A stretch of DNA of 64,000 nt from an uncultured Poribacteria bacterium (GTDB lineage: Bacteria > Poribacteria > WGA-4E > WGA-3G), in NCBI GenBank assembly GCA_951812525.1, contig OX638316.1, positions 1,832,630-1,896,629 on the forward strand, given 5' to 3'. Shown here piece after piece: positions 9,211 to 17,478 of the stretch. The translations under genes and the position numbers were made by a program. Every line of letters starts with the position of its first letter. Positions within the stretch are counted from its first letter, which is position 1. The notes under the pieces were generated by a model. That model did no database searches. It was not told the origin of the DNA and saw only the letters and a list, made by a program, of their open reading frames with translations.

Positions 9211-10154
9211 TGGTTCTGTTGCGCACGCAAGGCTTCGAGTTCGGTGCGAAAAGTCGGCATGTCATTGATTCTCACTGCACCGATGGAACGAATAGCACGG
9301 TCATAAGCGATTGCCCCTGCACCGCCGACAAACAGCGCGACGTGCTCCTGGGTGCCACGTCGAAGTTTTCGTAATTCATTTGCCAAGTGCGGATCATCTG
9401 TGGGGTAAACGATACTCAACCCAATCGCCTTTGCCCCATTTTGCACTGCACACCCCACTATTTCTTCAGCTGGCAGGTTGGGACCGAGGTAGGTGACTTG
9501 CCACCCTTCCGAAGCTGCGGTCGTTCCCGCAATTAATGCGCCGATTTCATGAAGCTGACCCCGCGGTGTCGTTATCACTAAGTTTGGCATTGAGGCAGAT
9601 ATATCAGATCCTTGGCAAATAGTGCCCAATAATGTCCGGACAACTGCCGTGGCAAGATGCTCATGCGCAATCCGCAAAGTTCCTGCTCTCCACTGGTTAC
9701 CAATTTCCTGCATCAGCGGTACGATCAACTTTTCGAGGAAAACAGGCTGGCTAAAGGCGACCGATGCAGCGAAGAGTGTTGACTCGAGCGCGTGCGCCTG
9801 AAACTGCTTAACCGCTGCGATGCACGAAGCGATGTAAAAACGAAGCGATGCTTCTTGTGAAACAACCTCTTTCGCAATCCCAGAGAACTCTGTAACCGTT
9901 CCGTCCGTTCCAATGAGTTCCTGAAGTTTTTTAGTCGACAGTTTTGCTATGCGTCCAATGCTATGTCCCGCCTCAGTCGCCAGACGCAGCAACGTGAGTC
10001 GCGATATATCCGCGTCAGAATAGAGGCGACGATTCGTTTCGGTTCTCAGCGGTGTGACCACACCGTATCGCCTTTCCCATGCCCGAATGACAAATTGTGT
10101 TAATCCTGTTTGAATGGCAACGGTTTTAATACCATATTTGTGTTCGTCCGTCAT
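9207..10154 (-). CDS. carH: CarH-type MerR-family regulator with cobalamin (B12) photoreceptor domain
   Basis: 315 residues from the ATG at 10154, which has AGGGAAG upstream. Residues 8-80 form a MerR winged helix (RAWERRYG, then RLYSDADI). Residues about 95-185 are the helical B12-cap domain and contain W155-x9-E165-H166 exactly as in adenosylcobalamin-dependent CarH/LitR regulators. Residues about 190-310 are a Rossmann-type B12-binding domain with H202 as the likely lower ligand; the usual (D/E)xHxxG reads QLHEIG here. In the family, the protein with adenosylcobalamin represses carotenoid genes in the dark as a tetramer and falls off DNA when light breaks the Co-C bond. It is divergent from the carotenoid cluster and should control it and itself. 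An in-frame TTG at 10373 would add 73 residues but has no visible ribosome site; the first promoter found is about 320 bases upstream of the chosen start. Confidence 0.9.
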   Translation of the reverse strand: MTDEHKYGIKTVAIQTGLTQFVIRAWERRYGVVTPLRTETNRRLYSDADISRLTLLRLATEAGHSIGRIAKLSTKKLQELIGTDGTVTEFSGIAKEVVSQEASLRFYIASCIAAVKQFQAHALESTLFAASVAFSQPVFLEKLIVPLMQEIGNQWRAGTLRIAHEHLATAVVRTLLGTICQGSDISASMPNLVITTPRGQLHEIGALIAGTTAASEGWQVTYLGPNLPAEEIVGCAVQNGAKAIGLSIVYPTDDPHLANELRKLRRGTQEHVALFVGGAGAIAYDRAIRSIGAVRINDMPTFRTELEALRAQQNH

Positions 10155-10418
10155 CAGTCTTCCCTTGTTTATTTTTTTCGTCTTGATTATAGGAATTCCG
10201 CGCACTTTCGGTGTCGCTTCATCAACATTTATCCTCAAATTACCCAAGTTGCTACTTTCAAATAAACGGCGGCACTTTACATGAGCTGGTTCATTATTCA
10301 CAGCGTTTTCGTACCGCAAACTGTTAGTTTGCTGGCTGCCAGACGCAACAGAGTTGATTGGTACCATACACAAGCCACAATCTAACAGATTATGCTACAA
10401 AAATAGCAACTTGGGTTC

Positions 10419-10473
10419 AAATTGTAAACTAAATTGTAAGGACTCACGTTTTTGCATCTAAATGTTACAATTT
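10419..10473. repeat. Two direct and one inverted 9-bp AAATTGTAA elements
   Basis: AAATTGTAA occurs at 10419-10427 and 10431-10439, and its reverse complement TTACAATTT at 10465-10473, just downstream of the carH -10. This could be a further regulator site or AT-rich chance. The remainder of 10155-10815 between carH and idi shows no gene. Confidence 0.35.
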
Positions 10474-10503
10474 AATATAACATTATGTATATTATTTGTC
10501 AAT
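10473..10503 (-). promoter_or_regulatory. carH promoter with overlapping candidate CarH operator
   Basis: On the minus strand, TTGACA (10502-10497), a 17-base spacer and TATATT (10479-10474) form a strong sigma-70 type promoter. The -35 sits in aTTGACAa (10503-10496) and a second unit, aTATACAt, lies exactly 11 bases further on (10492-10485). Both fit nTnnACAn, the core of the tandem 11-bp repeats bound by Thermus CarH. A third, degenerate unit covers the -10. The arrangement is the same as at the carotenoid promoter. Confidence 0.7.
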
Positions 10504-10673
10504 AATTTTGTCAGTGAGTTATTTCTGTCTAAATTCCAGAATTAAACAGAGCAGGAATCTGGATTTCGTTTTGATTTGCCTATTTAGAGTGAATTCTAGT
10601 TGAGTGATCTCATCCGATTACACTACATAATTTCTATACAAAATTGAATTTCAATAAAATTGTATAAATAATT

Positions 10674-10707
10674 ATTGACATAATATAGACAATATGTAAT
10701 AATATTG
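10674..10707 (+). promoter_or_regulatory. Carotenoid cluster promoter with overlapping candidate CarH operator
   Basis: TTGACA (10675-10680) and AATAAT (10698-10703) are separated by 17 bases. The -35 lies in aTTGACAt (10674-10681), and a second nTnnACAn unit, aTAGACAa, starts exactly 11 bases later (10685-10692); a degenerate third unit covers the -10. There is also a perfect inverted repeat, CAATAT (10690-10695) and ATATTG (10702-10707). The promoter is about 110 bases before idi. Confidence 0.75.
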
Positions 10708-10815
10708 TGCATAGTGATTCATATCCGAATTTAACCTGAAAAACTATATCGATCTCGGTTAGATGGCAGATTGGTTTATAAAAGCAGAATCTATACGAAG
10801 GGAAAAATATAAGCG

Positions 10816-11352
10816 ATGCAAGATCATGTAGTACTCGTAGACCGGATGGGCAGAGAAATCGGGACCCAAGAAAAGATACAAGCACATCGTGAAGGTAAAT
10901 TACACAGCGCATTTTCGATTTTTGTATTTAATACCAGAGGCGAATTATTACTGCAGAGACGGGCGCGGACAAAGTATCATTCCGGTGGGCTGTGGACGAA
11001 TACCTGCTGTAGTCATCCGCGCCCGGGGGAACATTATCATCACGCAGCGAGACGACGGCTCAATGAGGAAATGGGTTTCGATTGTCGATTGACAGGGCTC
11101 TTCAGTTTTATTTATCATACCCAACTCGACAATAACCTATTTGAGCACGAACTCGATCAGGTCTTTGTTGGACACTATAACGGTCAGCCCACCCCGAATC
11201 CGAATGAAGTTGATGATTGGAAGTGGATGAACATAAGCGCGTTAAAACGGGATGTTCAGGAGAACCCTGAAAACTACACACACTGGTTCAAACTGGCATT
11301 GGATCGTGTGGTTGAACAGTCCCAAAAAATCAGTTTTTACGATGAAACTTAA
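10816..11352 (+). CDS. idi: Isopentenyl-diphosphate delta-isomerase, type I
   Basis: 178 residues, the normal length. It interconverts isopentenyl and dimethylallyl diphosphate, the C5 units for carotenoids, in the cytosol. It is a Nudix-fold protein: the catalytic Cys lies in NTCCSHPRPGE, the Nudix-like helix in RRLNEEMG, and the metal-binding/catalytic Glu region in EHELDQVF. First gene of the carotenoid cluster, about 110 bases downstream of a promoter that carries candidate CarH sites, so it is probably induced by light. The next gene starts within its last 11 bases, implying translational coupling. Confidence 0.93.
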   Translation: MQDHVVLVDRMGREIGTQEKIQAHREGKLHSAFSIFVFNTRGELLLQRRARTKYHSGGLWTNTCCSHPRPGEHYHHAARRRLNEEMGFDCRLTGLFSFIYHTQLDNNLFEHELDQVFVGHYNGQPTPNPNEVDDWKWMNISALKRDVQENPENYTHWFKLALDRVVEQSQKISFYDET

Positions 11353-11938
11353 CCGATTTTTTCATATTAGTTTGGTATTAATATTGCTTATCTCTCTGTG
11401 GGTTGACGGTGCTGTATCTAACGAATCAGCGGAGAAAATGCTGGAGGTTGCACGAAAGCAGTTCTATGCCGCCGTCGAAGACGAAAAGCGGATTGAACCG
11501 ACGATTGCGTTGTTTGAGCAAATTGGAGAAACGGAACCGGAGTATGTTGGGCGTACACAGGTCTATATCGGTGCGCTTGTTGCGCTCAAGGGAAAACATG
11601 CTTTTTTTCCGCACACTAAACTCAAGTGGGTAAATCGCGGTTTAGCAATTATGGATGGTGGTTTGAAAAAAGGTCCAGGCGATATTGAAGCACTCTTTAT
11701 CCACGGGACAACCTGTTACTATCTTCCATTCTTCTTCCAACGCCGTGATGATGTCCAGCGAGATTTTAAAGAGATTATCAAACAAATGCCGCTACAGGTG
11801 CATGCCTACGACCCGAAGTTAATCACAAATATCGTTGTATTCTTACTTGAAAATGCGAAACTAACGCCTGATGAGAAAGTATATCTCCAGGCACTCAAAA
11901 GCAGATTGGAATCGCAACGTCCAGTTGCACATCAATGA
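11342..11938 (+). CDS. Unknown secreted protein in the carotenoid operon
   Basis: 198 residues from the ATG at 11342, which overlaps the end of idi. Residues 1-25 are a clear signal peptide (hydrophobic HISLVLILLISLWV, then GAVSN). The mature part is helical with a TPR-like feel: EKMLEVARKQFYAAVEDE, then ALFEQIGETEP, then a W and GLAIMDGGLKKGPGDIEAL and YYLPFFFQRR. The function is not recognised. It overlaps idi upstream and crtYcd downstream, so it is made together with carotenoid enzymes and would act in the periplasm or at the membrane. Possible roles are as a scaffold or in carotenoid handling, but this is only inference from position. Confidence 0.75.
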   Translation: MKLNRFFHISLVLILLISLWVDGAVSNESAEKMLEVARKQFYAAVEDEKRIEPTIALFEQIGETEPEYVGRTQVYIGALVALKGKHAFFPHTKLKWVNRGLAIMDGGLKKGPGDIEALFIHGTTCYYLPFFFQRRDDVQRDFKEIIKQMPLQVHAYDPKLITNIVVFLLENAKLTPDEKVYLQALKSRLESQRPVAHQ

Positions 11939-12618
11939 AATTTGAATATCTTCTGTTTAACTTTGTTGTTATTGCGGGACCTGTCGTATCCCAATTCAGT
12001 CGCCAGATTAAACACGTTTCGCGTTGGCGATTGAAACTACTCGTAAGCGGGATTGTCATGATTCCTTATGTTATATGGGATGCACTCGTCGCCGGTTCGC
12101 ATTGGTGGTTCAACGATGCGTATACGCTTAACTTTCGATTATTCGGTTTACCGATCGAGGAGTGGCTCTTTTTCATTACGGTTCCGTTTGGGTGTTTGTT
12201 GGTGTGGGAGACACTGCCACACACTGATAGTTGGTTAGGACGGTTAAAATCCCTTCGGTATGTCAGAACGAGTTTATACACTACGCTACCGATAGGTGTG
12301 TGGGTTTTTAGCACGGGCAAGCAATATACAGGACTGGTGCTATTCTGTTTTGGACTTGTCGCACTGGTGGATACGTTGTTAAGGGTCGATCTCCTCCTAC
12401 GTCCGAAGACCTATCTTTATCTCGTAATTGTTTCTGTTTTGATTTTAGTGTTCAACGGTTATCTCACAGCGCGGCCGGTTGTGTTATATGGTGAAGCGTA
12501 TCAGGTTGGCTACCGAATTTTAACCATTCCTCTTGAGGATATCGGATACGGCTTTACACTAATGCTTTTTAATACAATGCTCTACGAAAAACTCAGGACA
12601 ACTCGGTATGGAAAATAA
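11935..12618 (+). CDS. crtYcd: Lycopene cyclase, CrtYc-CrtYd fusion type
   Basis: 227 residues with about six or seven membrane helices. It carries the two paired motifs of the CarR/CrtYcd cyclase family, LPIEEWLFF near residue 70 and IPLEDIGYGF near residue 200, one from each of the ancestral CrtYc and CrtYd halves. It forms beta rings on lycopene; with CruF in the same cluster, a single ring (gamma-carotene type) is the likely outcome. The ATG overlaps the TGA of the previous gene (ATGA), and the next gene begins inside its last 11 bases. Confidence 0.88.
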   Translation: MKFEYLLFNFVVIAGPVVSQFSRQIKHVSRWRLKLLVSGIVMIPYVIWDALVAGSHWWFNDAYTLNFRLFGLPIEEWLFFITVPFGCLLVWETLPHTDSWLGRLKSLRYVRTSLYTTLPIGVWVFSTGKQYTGLVLFCFGLVALVDTLLRVDLLLRPKTYLYLVIVSVLILVFNGYLTARPVVLYGEAYQVGYRILTIPLEDIGYGFTLMLFNTMLYEKLRTTRYGK

Positions 12619-14110
12619 AAAGGTCGCAGTCATTGGTGGTGGACTCGGTGCGCTAAGCGGTGCGATTCGTCTCGCTCGGCTCGGATTCTCTGTACAACTG
12701 TTCGAGAAGAATCCGAAAATCGGTGGAAAGGTGAACGAGGTCGTTTTGGGAGACTACCGATTTGATACCGGTGCATCGCTGTTGACAATGCCGTTTGTGA
12801 TTGAAGAGCTGTTCGATTTTGCTGGCTTCACGCTGTCAGATTATCTCGATTTCGTGCCAATTGATCCGATATGCCGATACTTCTTTCCAGATGGTTCAGT
12901 GATGGATGCGAGTGCCGACAAGACGAAGATGAAAGCTGCGATTGCACAGTTATCACCCGATGACGTGGCAGGATATGAGCGTTTTTTGAAATATACGGAA
13001 CGGATTCACGACTTAACAGCCGAAATCTTTATGTTCACACCGATCCATGAATTCAAGAAACTCATGAAGCCTCGGCATTTTCAGACGCTATTCAGACTTC
13101 ATCAAATTGATCCATTTCGGACGGTACACCAGAGTGTATCGCGTTTTTTCTCCGATCCGCGGCTCATTCAGCTTTTTGACCGCTACGCCACTTACAACGG
13201 CTCCGATCCGTTTCAAGCCCCCGCAACCCTTAACATAATTCCGTATATTGAGTACGGATTGGGTGGGTATTACGTCAAGGGTGGAATATATCGTCTGATT
13301 GATGCACTCGAAACGGTGGCGTATGAATTAGGGGTTCAGATTCACACATCGGCGAAGGTTGAAAAAATCTGCCATGATGGTAGACGAGCCAGTGGTGTGC
13401 AGGTTAATGGTGAAAGGGTTGAAGCGGATTACGTACTGTGTGGTGCCGATGCAGTCGTAGCATACAACGAATTGATTGATGGACATCAGAACCGACGCGA
13501 TAAATTGAATCGATTGGAACCGTCGTTGTCAGGAATGGTGTTCCTCTGGGGTGTTGGTGCTAAACATGCCGAGTTAGCGCACCATAACATTGTCTTCTCC
13601 AACGACTACGATGCAGAATTCAAGCAGATTTTTAAACACCAACAGGTACCCGATGAACCGACTATCTATATTGCCATAACGAGTAAAGCGGATGCCGGAC
13701 ATGCACGAGTTGATGGAGAAAATTGGTTTGTATTGCTGAACATGCCGTCTCTCGCCCCGGAACAGATATGGGAGAAAGAGAAAGATCGGATGCGATCAGT
13801 GGTGCTGGATAAGTTAAGACGACTCGGTTTTGACATCGCCGATCGAATTGAGGTGGAGCAGGTCTACACACCGGAAGATTTTTCTGAACTTTACGCCAGT
13901 AATCAAGGAAGCATCTACGGCATATCGTCTAATAGCAAAGCCACTGCATTCAAACGGATACCGAATCGGAGCCGTATGCTTGATGGGCTTTATTTCGCTG
14001 GTGGTTCGGTGCATCCCGGCGGTGGAATCCCGTTGGTGATGTTATCAGGAAAGATGGCAGCGACATTGATTGCGGAGAATCACGAATCTAAAATATCGGG
14101 TTTATGTTAG
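12608..14110 (+). CDS. crtD: CrtD-like carotenoid 3,4-desaturase (CrtI family)
   Basis: 500 residues. The N-terminal FAD-binding motif is IGGGLGALSGAIRLA followed by FEKNPKIGGK. The C-terminal cofactor motif, FAGGSVHPGGGIPLVMLSG, has the HPGGG form common in CrtD rather than the HPGAG form of CrtI. In this setting it probably introduces the 3',4' double bond into a 1'-hydroxylated carotenoid made by CruF. FDTGAS replaces the more usual FDTGPS. It is the last of four overlapping genes that start with idi. It could instead be a second phytoene desaturase; the CrtD assignment rests on motif form and on the presence of a separate CrtI next door. Confidence 0.8.
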   Translation: MENKKVAVIGGGLGALSGAIRLARLGFSVQLFEKNPKIGGKVNEVVLGDYRFDTGASLLTMPFVIEELFDFAGFTLSDYLDFVPIDPICRYFFPDGSVMDASADKTKMKAAIAQLSPDDVAGYERFLKYTERIHDLTAEIFMFTPIHEFKKLMKPRHFQTLFRLHQIDPFRTVHQSVSRFFSDPRLIQLFDRYATYNGSDPFQAPATLNIIPYIEYGLGGYYVKGGIYRLIDALETVAYELGVQIHTSAKVEKICHDGRRASGVQVNGERVEADYVLCGADAVVAYNELIDGHQNRRDKLNRLEPSLSGMVFLWGVGAKHAELAHHNIVFSNDYDAEFKQIFKHQQVPDEPTIYIAITSKADAGHARVDGENWFVLLNMPSLAPEQIWEKEKDRMRSVVLDKLRRLGFDIADRIEVEQVYTPEDFSELYASNQGSIYGISSNSKATAFKRIPNRSRMLDGLYFAGGSVHPGGGIPLVMLSGKMAATLIAENHESKISGLC

Positions 14111-14208
14111 GTCAACTAATAGGATTGATGGGAGTTAAAGGGCGTCAAACAGCGTATATCTTGTGGAATTGACACTATCCTCGCAATTCCGTGACAGAGG
14201 TATGGGAT

Positions 14209-15690
14209 ATGAAACGGAAAATCATTATCATCGGTTCAGGATTTGGCGGTCTCGCAGCAGCGATTCGACTGCAAGCGAAAGGCATGCAGGTCACGATTCT
14301 GGAGAAGAACGCGAAAGTTGGTGGTCACGCTTATCAGTTGGTTAAAGATGGCTACACTTTCGACATGGGACCATCAATTATCACAGCACCCGACCTGATT
14401 CAGCGTGTATTTGCGTGCGCTGGTGTGCGTATGGAAGATTACCTTGACTTGGTAAAGCTCGATCCGTTTTATCGTATCTACTACCACGACGGTTCATCGC
14501 TCGACTATACGAATAACAGCGAACAGATGAAACAGCAGATGGTGCAATTCAACGAGACGGACGCTGCTAACTATGACCGTTTCATGGCGCATACCCGTCA
14601 ACTCTACGACGCTGTTATTACCGATGGTTTGGGATCGATACCGTTTGACTTGCCCACAATGCTCGGCTTTCTGCCGCGTGCCTTACGACTTCAGGCATTG
14701 ATGCCCGCTTATGACTTCGTTAAGAAGTATTTTGAGGACCCGCGCCACCGTTTTACTTTTTCGTTTCACCCACTGTTCATAGGCGGCAATCCGTTCCGGG
14801 CACCGGCGGTTTACCTAATGATTCCCTATCTTGAAAAAACTGGTGGGGTCTGGTTCTGCAAAGGTGGCATGTATAGTCTCGTTCGGGCATTGGAAGATGT
14901 GTTCAAGAGACTCGGTGGGGTCATTGAAATCGATACAGAGGTAGAAAATATCATTATTGAGAATAGGAAGACGAAAGGCGTGATGGCAAAAGGGCTGTTT
15001 TACGAAGCGGACGGCATTATTTCCAATGCCGATCTTGTACACACCTACGGGGAACTTATTGGATCCGAGCATCGTAGGAAATGGTCTAACAAAAAATTGA
15101 GGAAAACCCAATATTCAATGAGTGCATTTCTACTCTACCTCGGTGTTAGGAAAAAATATTCGCAACTGGCGCATCATACGCTTATTCTTTCTGAGAGATA
15201 CAAGGGATTGGTAAACGACATTTTTGACAATAAAATTCTGCCAGACGATTTTTCAATGTATTTACACATTCCGTCACAAACCGATCCGTCGATGGCACCG
15301 GAGGATTGTGAGAGCATGTACGTATTGATCCCTGTGCCGAATTTGGAGAGCGGAATCAACTGGGAAAAGACAAAACAGAAATATACAGACAAAGTGCTGA
15401 AGTTCTTGGAGGACGACTTCGGACTGACTGATCTGAGGCGTTCGATTGAAGTCCTTGAAACGTTTACACCTTCAGATTTCAAGAAACAACGGAACAACCA
15501 TCTCGGCAGTGCATGGGGCGTTGAGCCAAAACTGACGCAGACAGCCTATTTTCGACCGCATAACCGGAGTGAAGATGTCCAGAATCTCTACTTTGTAGGA
15601 GCAAGCACGCATCCGGGTGCTGGGGTACCCGGCGTACTTCTGACGGCTGAAACGACGGTGAAATTAGTCGTTGACGATTTAATAAAATAA
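14209..15690 (+). CDS. crtI: Phytoene desaturase
   Basis: 493 residues from the ATG at 14209 (AGAGG eight bases upstream); a GTG at 14191 in frame is less likely. Dinucleotide motif IIGSGFGGLAAAIRL, then LEKNAKVGGHAY, FDMGPSIITAP, and the C-terminal FVGASTHPGAGVPGV typical of CrtI. It converts phytoene to lycopene by four desaturations at the membrane, using FAD. A 98-base gap without a gene separates it from the crtD-like gene; no convincing promoter was found there. Confidence 0.9.
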   Translation: MKRKIIIIGSGFGGLAAAIRLQAKGMQVTILEKNAKVGGHAYQLVKDGYTFDMGPSIITAPDLIQRVFACAGVRMEDYLDLVKLDPFYRIYYHDGSSLDYTNNSEQMKQQMVQFNETDAANYDRFMAHTRQLYDAVITDGLGSIPFDLPTMLGFLPRALRLQALMPAYDFVKKYFEDPRHRFTFSFHPLFIGGNPFRAPAVYLMIPYLEKTGGVWFCKGGMYSLVRALEDVFKRLGGVIEIDTEVENIIIENRKTKGVMAKGLFYEADGIISNADLVHTYGELIGSEHRRKWSNKKLRKTQYSMSAFLLYLGVRKKYSQLAHHTLILSERYKGLVNDIFDNKILPDDFSMYLHIPSQTDPSMAPEDCESMYVLIPVPNLESGINWEKTKQKYTDKVLKFLEDDFGLTDLRRSIEVLETFTPSDFKKQRNNHLGSAWGVEPKLTQTAYFRPHNRSEDVQNLYFVGASTHPGAGVPGVLLTAETTVKLVVDDLIK

Positions 15691-15736
15691 TTTAATCTTT
15701 TCAGTGTTCAGACATTACTCGGGAGAGGCACGCCCT

Positions 15737-15847
15737 ACACGGTAGACGAGGTTTCTAACCTCGGCGGAATACCTCACACGGTAGGCGAGGTTTCTAACCT
15801 CGCTAGGAGAGACACACCCTACACGGTAAGCGAGGTTTCTAACCTCG
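15737..15847 (+). repeat. Three tandem copies of a 27-bp palindromic repeat within the carotenoid operon
   Basis: Copies at 15737-15763, 15776-15802 and 15821-15847 share ACACGGTAGGCGAGG followed by the palindrome GAGGTT-TCT-AACCTC. Units are spaced 39 and 45 bases apart and fill the gap between crtI and crtB, ending three bases before the crtB ribosome site (TAGGAGG). Related palindromes occur at 35281-35310 (inverted) and 48250-48280. Confidence 0.85.
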
Positions 15848-15866
15848 CAGTATAGGAGGAAATATC

Positions 15867-16796
15867 ATGAAGTTGTGGAAACCCGCAAACGAGAACCGCG
15901 CAGCTTTTGAGCATGCTCGTAGAATAACTGCCTATTATTCAAAAAGTTTCTATTTCTCCGCACGGATGCTGCCCAGCGAGCAGCGTTGGGCAACCTACGC
16001 CTTGTACGGATTCTGCCGACACTGTGATAATCTGATTGATGTCCCGCGCCAACGAACTGAGGCGGAAATTCTCAGAGAGGTTCAATTCGTGGGAGAAGAA
16101 TTGCAAATTGCCTACGATACAGGCGAGTCCGAACACCCTGTCATTCGTGCCTTTATTCTTGTGGCTAAATCTTATGGAATTCCTATTGCATATCCGCTCG
16201 ATCTGCTCAAGGGTGTTGCCATGGATATCCAGCAGACGCGGTACAAAACGTTTGATGACCTCTCGCTTTTCTGCTATAGAGTTGCTGCTGTTGTTGGTTT
16301 AATGATGACCCATGTGCTTGGTTATAAGGACGATCGGACTTTTGACTACGCCAGACAACTCGGCATTGCCATGCAGCTGACCAATATTCTGCGAGATGTC
16401 AAAGAGGATAAAGAGATGGGGCGCATCTATATACCACAGACGGATTTAGTGCGATTCGGTGTATCGGAACAACATATCTTTGACGAAATCATGACCCCTC
16501 AATTGAAAGCACTTATAAAATTTCAAATCGAACGAGCAGATCGCTATTATGCTGAAGCAATACCGGGGATTTCCCTGCTCAATACGGATTCACAGTATGC
16601 AATTTATTCAGCTGCTAAAATTTACCGCGGTATCTTAAGAAAAATCGAAGCCCGCGACTGCAACCCGTTCTTAGGTCGAGTTTTTGTGCCATCAATTGAA
16701 AAAATGGGGATTCTGTTACACGAAGGACTCCGTACGAAGGTCCTATCGGCACAGGAGAAACTGTTCCCAGCACACTCTGGAATAATAAATAAATGA
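15867..16796 (+). CDS. crtB: Phytoene synthase
   Basis: 309 residues, preceded by a strong AGGAGG. It condenses two geranylgeranyl diphosphates head to head into phytoene. Both aspartate-rich motifs are present: CRHCDNLID (about residues 51-59) and LTNILRDVKED (about 170-182), along with ARRITAYYSKSFYFSARMLP at the start of the fold. Its stop overlaps the start of the acyltransferase gene (ATGA). A GGPP synthase gene is not in this window, so its substrate must come from elsewhere. Confidence 0.93.
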   Translation: MKLWKPANENRAAFEHARRITAYYSKSFYFSARMLPSEQRWATYALYGFCRHCDNLIDVPRQRTEAEILREVQFVGEELQIAYDTGESEHPVIRAFILVAKSYGIPIAYPLDLLKGVAMDIQQTRYKTFDDLSLFCYRVAAVVGLMMTHVLGYKDDRTFDYARQLGIAMQLTNILRDVKEDKEMGRIYIPQTDLVRFGVSEQHIFDEIMTPQLKALIKFQIERADRYYAEAIPGISLLNTDSQYAIYSAAKIYRGILRKIEARDCNPFLGRVFVPSIEKMGILLHEGLRTKVLSAQEKLFPAHSGIINK

Positions 16797-17449
16797 TTCG
16801 CGCACAACACCGCCTTTGGGCAGACCTCATTTTCCAGCCGTATCTCAAATGGTTATTCAAACGGCATTTTCATACAATCCAACTTTTGGGTACGCTGCCC
16901 GAAATTCCACCTCGTATGCCGGTGTTATTGCTACCGAATCACAGTACATGGTGGGACGGATTCTTTATTTATCTGCTCAACAAACGAATTTTCCGACGGA
17001 CTGCTTATCTAATGATGCTGGAGGAGCAGCTACGTAAGTACAGATTCTTTGCGAAGATCGGAGCGTATTCGATTGAACCGAAGCATCGACAAGGCATCGT
17101 CAAATCGCTAAAATACACTGTCGAATTGTTAAATCAAGACACACCGCTGGTCTCTATCTTTCCCCAAGGCGAGTTATTGCCGTGGCACACACGTCCGCTC
17201 GGCTACAAGCGCGGTGTTGAATGGGTTTTGCGGGAATATGGAAAACCGGTAGCCGTTCTTCCGTTGGCAATTCGCACTGAATTCCTCGGTGAAAAACGTC
17301 CAAGCGTATTTTTCCTCTTCGGGGAGGTCAATTCGTTCGATTCAGACACATTTCCCGGAATGGACTGGCTTGAAAGGGCTGAAGGTGCTTTGCTGGATGA
17401 CTTGAAACTGCGAATTCTTCGTCAAGAAGAGGGGCAAAATTTGCTATGA
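16793..17449 (+). CDS. PlsC-family acyltransferase, probable carotenoid glycoside acyltransferase
   Basis: 218 residues with the acyltransferase signature NHSTWWDG (HX4D; the family's catalytic His and Asp) near residues 45-51 and the second block FPQGE near 120. The family transfers acyl groups to glycerol phosphates or, in carotenoid clusters, to the sugar of carotenoid glycosides (CruD/CrtO-type role). Placed between crtB and a GT2 enzyme, overlapping crtB by four bases, so the carotenoid role is the best guess. An ordinary phospholipid role cannot be excluded. Confidence 0.75.
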   Translation: MIRAQHRLWADLIFQPYLKWLFKRHFHTIQLLGTLPEIPPRMPVLLLPNHSTWWDGFFIYLLNKRIFRRTAYLMMLEEQLRKYRFFAKIGAYSIEPKHRQGIVKSLKYTVELLNQDTPLVSIFPQGELLPWHTRPLGYKRGVEWVLREYGKPVAVLPLAIRTEFLGEKRPSVFFLFGEVNSFDSDTFPGMDWLERAEGALLDDLKLRILRQEEGQNLL

Positions 17450-17478
17450 TGGTTGTTAGCTAAAGATAGGGTAGTGAT

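Noticed and set aside
10155-10373. In-frame N-terminal extension of the carH-like gene to TTG 10373
   Set aside because: No ribosome site, no MerR-family likeness in the extra 73 residues, and AGGGAAG precedes the ATG at 10154. Left open only because the best promoter lies far upstream.
14111-14208. Internal promoter with CarH site before crtI (TTGACA near 14170)
   Set aside because: No -10 at the right spacing and no second nTnnACAn unit 11 bases on.
15737-15847. CRISPR array
   Set aside because: Only three units, with palindromic units and spacers of 12 and 18 bases; no cas genes.
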